DNA of 64,000 nucleotides from Lonicera japonica (lineage: Eukaryota; Streptophyta; Magnoliopsida; Dipsacales; Caprifoliaceae): the NCBI GenBank assembly GCA_021464415.1, contig CM038470.1, forward strand, positions 5,406,394 through 5,470,393, read 5' to 3'. This document shows, one piece after another, positions 49,428 to 59,866 of the stretch. A program made the translations under genes and the position numbers. Each line of letters begins with the position of its first letter. Positions within the stretch are counted from its first letter, which is position 1. Below the pieces are notes generated by a model. It saw nothing but the letters and a program-made list of their open reading frames with translations, ran no database searches and had not been told where the DNA came from.

Positions 49428-49880
49428 GAAATTAGACTAAATTTAAAGACTGGCAAATCGACTCGAAGGCCAATTATATCTTGTAAAGAACAAGTAAATT
49501 TAGAGGCAGGAATGGTGAATCAAAAGTACCTAGGACGAAAAACAAAATACGCGTACCTAGCCATTGCTGAACCGTGGCCTAAAGTGTCTGGTTTTGCTAA
49601 AGTGGACCTTTCTAATGGTGAAGTAAAGAAGTATTTCTATGGAGATGAAATGTATGGAGGTGAGCCACTGTTTCTAAACAGAGAGCCTAATAGTTATGCT
49701 ATTGAAGATGATGAGTATGTTTTAGCCTTTGTTCGTAATGAGAGGAACTTGGAATCAGAGCTTCGGATAGTAAATGCAGTCTCATTAGAGGTAGAGGCTG
49801 TAATTAAGCTTCCGTGGAGAGTACCTTATGGTTTTCATGGTACGTTTGTAAGGGAGAAAGATTTGGCAAATCAGTCTTAA

Positions 49881-50494
49881 TTTTGATTTACAGAAGAGAA
49901 TTTACCAGAGAGGTTTATAGGGAGAGAGTGTTTTACGGAGTTGTATAATTTATTTATTTTGGTTAGTTACCAGCTTGTAGCTTTAGGAGTGGTATAGGTA
50001 GAAATGGAGCTCAGCTGGTTTCTGCTTCTATTCTTTCAATATGTTTATGTACATGTGAAAAAGCATATGGTTACACAAGGACATGCACATCCCGTTTACT
50101 CTGTTTATATGGGCCTGTGATCAATTTCTTTTAGGGCAATGCTACATCAATTGACTTCTTCTGCAAATTCTAGTTTCATGTCTCATCAGTTACATATATA
50201 GTGTAATTAATCCCTCTTCTAACACAATAGCGTATATTGGTAAAAAAAATTAAAAAATTATAACAGTAGAATATATTTGCATGTTCTTTTTATCAATAAG
50301 AAACATTAAATTAACTATGTTTTAAGAAATCCAACGCTAAAGTCGCAAGTAAATTATTGACTGTCAACAGTGAATAGTCAATACCAAAACTTGACTCACA
50401 ATCAATAATAAAAGGTTCCATTAACACAAACAGCAAGTGCAACCCCGCGAGACATTTGAACCTAATTTATAGCGGGAAGCCAGAAAGTCGTCAG
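49881..50494. other. NCED 3' flank
   Basis: Non-coding. No further gene is recognised. Confidence 0.4.
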
Positions 50495-50638
50495 AAAAAT
50501 ATTATATAAAAACTTCGGAATTTCCAAGAAAATGGTAGAAACAAAAATATTATATAAAGAGTTCGAAATTTCCAAGAAAATGGTATAAACAAAAATATTA
50601 TATAAAGAGTTCGAAATTTCCAAGAAAATGGTATAAAC
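50495..50638. repeat. 48-bp tandem repeat, three copies
   Basis: Copies start at 50495, 50543 and 50591 (aaaaatattatataaa). The last two are almost identical. A poly(T) run follows at about 50734-50755. Open frames here are repeat-derived. Confidence 0.93.
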
Positions 50639-50759
50639 AAATAGGTGTGAGAGAGAGGAAAATGAAAACAGAGGTACGCGGAATTGAAATGGGCGGGTAG
50701 GTCATTGGTGTCCTTTCCACATTTTCTTGAGTTTTTTTTTTTTTTTTTTTTTTTTGGGC

Positions 50760-51352
50760 GTGTGTTAGTCTTACACACAAGTCAGTCGGATCAAGCCAGA
50801 TTTAAACGCAATCTGCTTGCGTACACACATGATCTGGATATATTGGTTTGATATGAGTTTGAACCCGAATAAATAAAGCATCTTTATTCTGAATACATGT
50901 ATATACTATACAAAAGACTAGTTCATTAAAGTAAACAAACTACCTTAGACTCAATAAAACTTAAAGTCTCCCTCAAGAAAAAAGTGACTAGACCAAAGAT
51001 CCACCCCAAATGGTATATGATCAAATTCAATGTATCTCGAATATTTTTTTTTTATCTTAACATCTAGAAGATAACTAAAGTAATTTTTCCCGTAAGACAT
51101 AATCTCTCTTAAATATAACACTAGTTATTTAAATTAAATTATACTAATATATTAAAAAATATTTCTATACGTAACTTTTATACTCAGCTTATTATATGAA
51201 CGCGGTTATGCCCTCAATCCACCATAAAAGAGATGAAAGGGAAGTGGAACAGAAAATTAACAAGCATATATGTAATTCCAACGGAGTCTGACGAGGCAAA
51301 TGATGTATTTCTGCACAAACACACATATATATATAACTAGAAATTAGGTAGA
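50760..51352. other. AT-rich intergenic region
   Basis: No gene is recognised. Confidence 0.4.
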
Positions 51353-51952
51353 ATGGCTTATTACACATTGATTTTTACCAAAAATCTAATGAATAATATT
51401 TTTTTAAATGAAGGGCCTATTTTTAATTGGTAATTAGTGTAAGAGGCCTATTTTGTTTTATATTTTAAATGAATGTATTTGAATAAATTTAAATATCATT
51501 TAATTAATAAAAACATGTTATGTATTACCTAAATTACCCCTCTTTATGAAATTTGCACAAAAAATATGGATTGCAAAATTCATATTGCAATAAAATATGA
51601 ACTGCAAAGTTCATATTGCAGTGAAATATGGACTGCAATATGAACTTTGCACTAAAAATATGGACTGCAATATGAACTTTGCACCAAAAATATCGACTGC
51701 AAAGTTCACATTGCAGTGAAATATGGACTGTAAAGTTTATATTGCAGTGAAATATAGACTGCAAAGTTCATATTCCAGTCCATATTTTAATGCATATTGG
51801 TATTTTTTAGTTTATTTTAAGGGTTGGGATGTCATTTTACAATGAAAAAAAAAGACACATGTCATATTATCAATAAAATAAAAAATAGGCCCTTTATTTA
51901 CAAAAAAATTATTTCTTGGCTTTAGTGTGAAAATCTTTCTCTAATAAGCCCT
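51353..51952. mobile_element. Inverted-repeat element with an internal satellite
   Basis: Imperfect inverted ends of about 80 bp (left tggcttattacacattgatt; complement of right gggcttattagagaaagatt; both followed by an aagggcctattttt block). The centre (51538-51790) is a satellite of about 31-bp units. Confidence 0.6.
51538..51790. repeat. Two-orientation tggactgcaaagttcat satellite
   Basis: The word tatggactgcaaagttcat and its inverse atgaactttgca recur at roughly 31-bp intervals in both orientations. The long minus-strand open frame is a by-product. Confidence 0.85.
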
Positions 51953-53277
51953 TTTTTTTAATTGCCCCTATATATAAAGTAGTATATTTTATATATATAT
52001 ATGGGTGAGGTTTCAATGGTTACTTTTCTTTTTACCTATAGATGGTTATTGTAATATTAATCATTGGATGAAAAATCAATGGTTGAGATCAAATATGTAG
52101 TTGGCTAACATAATTAATGCACATTGAAGAAATATAAAGTATTAAATGCAAGGTTAAGTGGGTAATTTGTTGTTACCTGATGACATGGCATTTTTTTTCT
52201 ATTTAATTTTAAGGAATCATAAATTAGATATTTCATTACATGATTTTATAATTCTAATATAGGATATCCCTATTCCTTACCCCTATAAAATGAGTGATTT
52301 TATTTATGTTGATATATTGCAGTTAATTTACATTATTAAGTTAATTAATATTGCCTGCTAAATTAATCCGTAAGTGTGGATAAACTAACAAAAAAATATT
52401 ATTGATTAAATTTTATAAATATTATTTTATTAATGATTTAATATTAAAAATAAATTAGATTAATAGGTACATCTACTTTAATTAAATAAATAAAAATATG
52501 GGGGGTTTTTTTAAAGTACAAATTAATTACTCTCATTCTAACAAAAGGACATTCTATTTTTAGGATTAGTTTTAATGACAACTTTTTAATCAATGACAAA
52601 ATAAATTTTAATTTATTAAAAATAAAAAATAGTCATTTTCAAAACTCCCCCTTATTAAAGATAACAACATAAATAATAAAAAAAAATATAAATAACAAAA
52701 GCTCAAATTCAAACTAAACATCTCAAACAAAGATTTCAAATTTGAACATGTAATCGAAATTTTATCACAAAGGTCAACCAAGAACATAAGTATTAAAAAA
52801 ATATATATATTTTTTATTATTTCAAAAACTCTAAATTTCAAATTAATTATCAAATGATAAGATGCTACAATTTTAAAAAGAAAAAAAGTTTATGTACAGT
52901 AAAAAAGAAAAATAAAAATACTTGGGAACGGTGATCCTTTCAAAAAAAAATTAAAATTTTGATGATTTTTTTTAGAATTGTTTGTAGGCACATTTATTTC
53001 ACATAATTTCCAAAAAAAAAAAAATTGAATCACAAAATAAATCTCAAAGGTTTATGGTATGTCGTTTGCATAATTATCCTCTCACAAACCATTATAGTGA
53101 AAGAAAATACTATTCGTGTTATAAATTACAGTACCAAATGTCGCGCTAGCTAATTAATTACATGATCATGAATACTTTATATGATTATATATTGAAAATT
53201 TAATAAACATGAAATATGTCTACTGTGATTGTCAACATAGAAGAATATCTATACTTGATGATGATAATGATGATGAT
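51953..53277. other. AT-rich intergenic region
   Basis: No gene is recognised. Confidence 0.4.
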
Positions 53278-53297
53278 TGTTATTATTATTATTATTA

Positions 53298-53361
<64 letters not shown>
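53278..53361. repeat. (TTA)n microsatellite
   Basis: About 84 bp of almost pure TTA/ATT trinucleotide with two phase breaks. Confidence 0.97.
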
Positions 53362-53362
<1 letters not shown>

Positions 53363-54823
53363 GAAAGAAAGGGATGGAAGTATTAATAACATAGTTAATT
53401 AAAAATATTTTTTAATAAAATCCTTTAAAATTCTTTTAGGGTGTGTTTGGAATGTAGATTTGAGAGAAGATTTTAACATGAAATTTAGATTTTGAATCTC
53501 AAATCTAAATATTTTTGTTTTGTGTGAAATTATGATTTGAGATTTATAAATATATTCAAATAATGAGATTTGATACTTATCTTAAAGTTATAACTTTCAA
53601 ATTTTAGAAATGGGGTTGTTCCTTATAGATCCCAAACTTGTGAATTTGGAAAAAAATATGAATTAATTTTTAAACAAATTATTATTTTTTATTATTATAA
53701 ATATACTTGTAATATTAATTATAATAATAATATGAGGGATTACAAATCGTCGTGTATTGTTCAAACCCAAATCCAACAAGCTTATAAACACATCCCAACC
53801 TGGTGCAGATTTTATTTTTTTAAATCTAAATCCGTCGCAAATAGTGTACACATAAACCCACTCCCGCCCCGTGGTAATTACGCTATATTATAAGGAATAA
53901 AATACTATAATAGGAGCAGGTCGAGTCAAACGAGTTAATTTTTTGTAAGCCTGAGTTCCGCCACGGTACCAAAAAATAAATATAACTTACTAATCAACTA
54001 AGTATAAATTTTAGCGGAATAATATTTGGATTTAGAAATCAATATCCTTGTATCTGCTAAGTAAACATAAAATTTTAAACTTTTGTATTTCAAATATGTA
54101 ATTTTTGAATCTTAGATAAATTCAATTATATAATTCAAATTACCTTAAAAGAAAATAGAAAATAAATTAAAATGGAAGTAGATTTCTATTAGGAATCTAA
54201 ATTAAAATGTAATCTAAATTAGTACAATAATAAATTAATTTTAATTAGTGGATATACTTCTGAATTTTAAAAATTGTACAAAATTTGTTTGTCAAACACA
54301 ACACATTAATTATTGAACCAAATAATTAATTATTTAATACTAAATAAGATATATTTTAAGTGTTATTTAAGAAGTCGTGCGCATATTTCTGTATTTGATC
54401 AAATTATTAAAAGTTGAGTTTGTTTGAAATACTTTAAATTAAGAAAATATGTTTCTTTTAATATTATTTTATTGTTATTGTGTTAAAATTATTATTTAGT
54501 TGAATAGTGACTAATAAAAACTAGTAGCACAAGTTATATGAGATACTTCAAATTAATTTTTTTGTTTTTATTGTGATATGATTTGTCATGAATGATAATA
54601 AAATTATTAAATTGAAAGTGTTATTGAAATAGTTGAGTTGTATGTAATTTGTAAACCTATTTTATAGAGATGAAAATTCAAAGTTAAATATATTTTGAAA
54701 GTGTTATTTTTCATAAACTTATATTATTAATTAATTATAAAACTGAAATGACCAAAACACCTATAAACACTTATCCTAATTTGGAATTGGGTTATCCTAA
54801 TTCTATTTGGCAAATAAAATCTT
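53362..54823. other. AT-rich intergenic region
   Basis: No gene is recognised. Confidence 0.4.
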
Positions 54824-54826
54824 TAA

Positions 54827-55138
54827 GGAATCTTGTTTGGTTGAAATTTTAAAACATGTTTTGAAAAGTGAATTTAATTTTTGTTAAAGTTTTTTTCAAC
54901 TAATTCAAAAAAACTCGTAAAAAAAATTAAAAAAATAGTCACAATGGATCTTGTTTTATAGATCTTGATAATTATGTTTCAAATATTTGTTTTATCTAAT
55001 TCTGATTTTTGCATTTAAAGTTATGGTGTTTTAAAAAAATATGAGAGAGAGTGAAATGATTTGGGAAATGTGAAGTAAAGTTGACTTTTTGGTAAAAAAT
55101 TTAAAAACTTGATTTTAAAATCTCAACCAAACACCACT
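54827..55138. mobile_element. Tourist-like MITE, family copy 2
   Basis: It starts ggaatcttgtttggttg, ends caaccaaacaccact and is flanked by TAA at 54824-54826 and 55139-55141. The interior is shared with 43778-44126 (agtcacaatggatctt, ttaaagttatggtgtttt). Confidence 0.8.
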
Positions 55139-55141
55139 TAA

Positions 55142-55278
55142 AGTTTAATTAAAAAAATATAACATGTCACCTTAACTTGCTATAACAGGTTAAAGGATTT
55201 GACAGCTTACCAATGTGCATTAATTATTGTCAGTACCTATTAATAGATAGAAAGAGAAAATAATAATTGAAAACTCAT

Positions 55279-55316
<38 letters not shown>

Positions 55317-56261
55317 GATCTAATTCAAACAACCCACCAACTTTAAAATATTCATCCTCACACTCCACAATACGCCTACCATTTCACATCTTAATTCCCC
55401 ATTCCAATCAACTAGACGCTTCTTTCATCAAATGAAAACCACGCCTAGCTACCTCAGTACGTACCTCACTCTTTTTTTCTTTTATATGTATTTCCTGCAT
55501 TCTTAGCTTTAGTTTCTTATGGTTCTCATGGTCTCTTATTCTAATATATTTGAGTGTTGTTTTCCTATTTCATAATAAAATAAAATAAAACAAGAATAAA
55601 TTTTCTCGTGGTTGTGCGTCTCCTGAATTTGATAATCCATTACACATAAAAGGCAGTAGACTGCAAGAAGGTCCACATTCATTGTGATTCTGAATCATAA
55701 ATTCAAGTACATCTAACGCGCCAAAACATCAAAAACTAAAAAAGCAAGAAAAAGAACCATTTTGTGGACTGCGAGATTTGGTCCAAACATTGGTTTAAAA
55801 CTTGAAATACGGCATGAAGAGAAGGCAACAATAACACGTACGTACAACCACAAATTATTATTATACAGAATAGAAATGTGAGCAACGTTTGAACCACACA
55901 TAAATAACAAATAATACATGAGGAAGAACATGTGCATGATTTCAGCATAAAGAAAACAACCTCGTTAATTAATCAATGTTGAAAAACAAGAATGAATTTA
56001 TCAAGTAGTGATTGGAAAACACCGGATTGAGTTGCAGAATAAGTCGCTGTCTTTATGACGTTTCACGGCTTTGCTCGCTGTTTGTGCTAACATGCAGTTT
56101 GGAATGGGCACGCCGTCCCCGGATACAACAGCCCATATTTTCCTCTATCTCGAGTTCCTTAGCACGGAGGGAAATCGGAATTCTGACTTCCTTTGTAATT
56201 GACTTCCTTTGAAGTAATTTTTTTCAGAGAATGTATTCGACAATGGAGGATTTTTTTTTGC
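55142..56261. other. Intergenic region with a promoter-like segment
   Basis: A (TA)n/TATA run at about 55281-55310 is followed by a CA/CT-rich leader and a short frame from ATG 55432 encoding 24 residues (MKTTPSYLSTYLTLFFFYMY...). A GC-richer minus-strand stretch at about 56053-56180 reads KELEIEENMGCCIRGRR. Neither is assigned to a gene. Confidence 0.3.
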
Positions 56262-56269
56262 GTGCATAT

Positions 56270-56814
56270 TAGGGGTGTTAAAGTCAATCCAAAAACCGAC
56301 CGAACGAACCGAACCGATCTGCAAAATCCGAAATCGAAAACAAGAAAACCGAACCGAAACCGAAAAGTTTGGTTCGGGTTTGGGGTAAGCTAGAACCGAA
56401 CCACTTTAAGGGCACACGTTAATTATGCTATAATACAAAAAAGAAGAATATATTTCTTATTATTGCATATTATGAGTCATTTGCGCGTGCCTTTATTATT
56501 TAATTAACTACATAATCCTAAGATTTTTTTATCACATATATGATAGAAAAATAATTCATCATTTTATTTAATGTGTTTCATTCTTATAAATGGATGGTAT
56601 TTATATGTTGCTCCTTGTTTCTAAAAAATAATCACTTTAATTTGAATATAAATCATTATTACATTACTGCGAATAAAACTGAACCGAAACCGAACCAAAA
56701 AGTTTGGTTCGAGTTTGGGTTTCGAAGATTTAGAAACCGAAACCGAACTTTTATATTTGGTTTAAGTTTGGGGTACCTTGGTTTCTACCCCGATCGAAAC
56801 CGAAAACACCCCCA
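56270..56814. mobile_element. hAT-like MITE, 8-bp target duplication
   Basis: Ends are TAGGGGTGTT and AACACCCCCA. Identical 8-bp repeats gtgcatat flank it at 56262-56269 and 56815-56822. Clusters of ccgaaccgaaaccgaa words lie near each end (56296-56370 and 56680-56810). No coding sequence is seen, and the frames here come from the ccgaa words. Confidence 0.85.
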
Positions 56815-57187
56815 GTGCATATATTCTAAAAAGAGATGAAAAAATAACTTTTAAAGAAAATAAAATCGCACAGTTGCATTGAGGGAGAGAAAAACGCAAA
56901 AATTGAGAAGATGGGAGTTATCCGCAAGACTCAATCAAATATCCTTTCAAAATTTCGAAATACAAAAAGAAATAATTTTATTATTTTTAATAAAATTTTC
57001 TAAAAGTATTTTGTCTTTACACCCCCAGTGCATATATTCTTTCTTTTAAAGAAAATAAAAAAGTTGCATTCAAAAATTGAGAAGATGGGAATCCGCAAGA
57101 CTCAATCAAATATCCTTTAAAAATTTCGAAATACAAAAAGAAATAATTTTATTATTTTTAATAAAATTTTCTAAAAGTATTTTGTCT
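56806..57187. repeat. Tandem duplication including the hAT tip
   Basis: 56806-57018 is repeated from 57019, offset 213 bp (acacccccagtgcatatatt at both starts). The second copy lacks about 40 bp. The last 9 bp of the hAT-like element are duplicated too, so the duplication is younger than the insertion. Confidence 0.9.
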
Positions 57188-57189
57188 AA

Positions 57190-59078
57190 AAAAATAATAC
57201 TTGACCCAAAGCAAGCCCGGTTCGGAGGGTCGGCGCGCGCGGTGAACCACACTCATCCAAGTTCTCACCCAATAGCACAAAATTCTAATGCCCAAAGTCC
57301 TTAGGCAAATTTTCCCTAATACAAACCCATAAAAAAAATTTATCTCTCCTATGTGGGACTTAAGAAAACTCATAGTGTACACTTGGTGCTTGCTTTGGTT
57401 TTTTTCTTCTTCTCCCATTTTTTTAAATACACAAAACTTCAACAATCAAGATGGATATAGGTTGGACCATGAAATTAACATGCATGTGTGCCCCCCTCCT
57501 AGAGATGTTCTAACCACAATATTCACTTATCAATAACTGTATAAAGTTCAAGAAATTCCCACAATTTCAGCAGCAAAGAGGTTACAAGCCCTGCAATATT
57601 TCAATAATAATAATAATAATAAAGAAAACACACTTAAATGACATCAACTTGGCCTTTCAGAGACTAGAGGACCAGGATAGTTGGCAGATCTCCCGACAAA
57701 TTCTTAGCATAGAATAAACAATTTGACACAGAACGTCAATTAATTTGATTCCTGCATATATATATACATGCCATAGTTTTGCAAATAAAGATATGATATG
57801 TAAAAGATGGGCATCTGGACCTAGTCAACATAACTGCGAAAATACGTACTACATAGTTACAAGATGGCATATATAGTCTCTCTCTCACATAGAGAAATGT
57901 CAGATTACCAAAGTACCCCCTACTGGCTTCATCGGTTAACGTGTGTACAAAACAATCAGACTCCAGACTAATCAACAAAAACATTTTCTTGGATAAGGAA
58001 ACAAAACTAGCCTATTGGGTTGTAGTTGTCAAATGGTGATAAAGGACCACATTTTATGATTAGAATGCCCTCAAATACAAGATATTGATGCTATACCTCT
58101 CTGGCTAGCAAATGGGGATAAAGGACCACAATTATAGATTCCAAAAAGGCCCACATTACACATTAAGCTTTTCATACCAAAACTCTAGCTAGCAACCAAA
58201 ATTCTGAGAAAAAAAAAAGATTTTAAGCTGGACCAAAACCGAGTTGAGAAGAAGAAGAGGAATACAGGAGGACATGGGTTACAAAGTGTCAAAACGAGAG
58301 GGGGGTCGCGGTCCATTGAGCCAATAGTGACATGGAATTTGAACAAAATTAGAAAGGGGACCTTTTGGGGTACCTTTTGGAGGAGTGTTGGTATGTGTCG
58401 TCCCTCATATTAGTCCGGCCACGTCTATAAACCATTGTGTTTGGTGTTTGGGCTAAGCAAGAGTATGTGAGAAGTTCTAGAATTTGAATATAACGTGAAA
58501 GATTTTGTGGGGTTAGTGTCGCATTATATATATTTCCTCAAAGTTAAAACTCCTCTTCTTTTTTAACATAAAAAAGTCAATTTAAATTATAAAAAAATAG
58601 GGAAATTAGACTCTTTTCGAATCCCTCTCAAGTCCCAAACGAATCCTTGCCGAATCGGAAATTAACATTAACTAATTAATTCTGATTATTCTTGAGTGCT
58701 AATCAGGGCGGCTCCTAGCAAGACTCGGTGACTCTTCAAAAGAATCTGTGCTTAATAGGTGGTCCAGGTCAAGTTCTGTGATCCACACTTGCTAAATTGC
58801 ATCATTGCATGCATCACCCATATGACTAGCTGCAACTTTCATAATCCAGAAAATGTCTAAAATTGGAAAGTCAAGAAACAGAAAAAACCCGTTACATCAT
58901 CTTTCTTACAGTTACAGCAAAACAAGCACATAATTATATTGCAACCCGAGAAAAAAAATTCATTTTTGTATCTTCTTTATTATTTTTTTAACAGGGAAAC
59001 CTCTGCAGAGTGTGTTGCGGTTGACATATATGATCAAGCTATATATGTTCCTGCTAGATTTCATAATTTATGAGGTAT
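57190..59078. other. Intergenic region
   Basis: No gene is recognised. A short GC-rich patch lies at 57214-57245, and an atgtgggacttaag word near 57350. An (aat)n run lies at about 57605-57622. Confidence 0.4.
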
Positions 59079-59866
59079 TCTATATATAAAAATACAAATA
59101 ATATAAGTGTTTTTTGAAGATTCTAAAGAAGAATGTGATACTCCTGAAATATTTTAGCCAGCACTGCAGCTAATTCATTTGCCAGTCTTCTAAATAAATT
59201 CAAACTCTACTTTATTTGGCTAAAGTAATTAATAAGCTAGATTTATATTAAATAAAATAGTAGACTATAAAAGTGTATAACTCCATATATATTTTTTTAT
59301 TAATATTATTATCCAAATAAATTTAAACTCTACTTTATATAGTTAAAATAAATAAACAAGCTAGAGTTTGTGTTGAATTAAGTGTTTCGTATAAAACTTC
59401 TAAATAATTTCATAACAAACTTCCCAAAAAGAAAGCTATTTAATAGATCATATTAAAATTACAAGGCTTTTAGGTCAGAAAAAATGAGATTTTTTGAGTT
59501 GCTCCCCTATTATTAATACGAAACTCAAGATATCCCTATTTTACTAATCCTTTCAATTACTCCCTTTATTTTAACATTTTCAATGGAACGAAGCAACTGG
59601 AACGGTGAAAATAGGGGGTAATTCAAAGGATTAGTAAAATAAGGGGTATCGTGAGTTTTGCATTAATAATAGGGGGGGTTACTCAAAAAATTCCCCAAAA
59701 AAATTCAAATAGAATTTTTACTTGATACTATGTTTTGTTTATTTATTATTATTTTTATTCCATGCTAATTGTTCAATTCTTAGTATGTACATATTCATTA
59801 ATGAACGTATTTAATGACCTTTGTCAAATACTAAAACCATGTGCAACGCAAGTGTACAAAAACTAG
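59079..59866 (+). mobile_element. Possible decayed Helitron
   Basis: The 3' end ctag (59863-59866) is followed by T and preceded by a degenerate gtgcaacgca hairpin word typical of plant Helitron tails. A possible 5' end TCTATATATAAAAATAC lies at 59079. The hairpin is eroded and the preceding base is not A. Confidence 0.35.
59489..59692. mobile_element. Foldback MITE of about 200 bp
   Basis: Arms of about 95 bp are near-perfect inverted copies (attttttgagttgctcccc against complement aattttttgagtaaccccc; ttttactaatccttt in both). No unambiguous target duplication. Confidence 0.7.

Larger units (their letters stand above)
46962..49880 (+). pseudogene. NCED: 9-cis-epoxycarotenoid dioxygenase, multiply disrupted
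   Basis: NCED cleaves 9-cis-epoxycarotenoids to xanthoxin in plastids, the committed step of abscisic acid synthesis. A transit-peptide-like N-terminus (MASGSSTTITSQWIQPK) starts at 46962. Homology resumes at about 47590 ([16 protein letters not shown]) and runs to the usual C-terminus (PYGFHGTF; stop 49878-49880). All four iron-ligand histidine regions remain: ELHGHSG, TMMHDFA, FCFHLWN and YGFHGTF. The lesions are about 480 bp of AT-rich sequence after about 47105, a lost base near 47759 (SLP to TGKIP), a lost C near 47967 (GRPVF to KAIGELHGH), an intron-like insertion at 48185-48905 and a 14-bp tandem duplication at 49400-49427. Most NCED genes lack introns. It is inactive as read, unless the frameshifts are assembly errors. 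Confidence 0.92.

Noticed and set aside
51534..51764. 76-residue Cys/His-rich open frame resembling a zinc-binding protein
   Set aside because: It is generated by the tggactgcaaagttcat satellite and has no spacing pattern of a real zinc domain.
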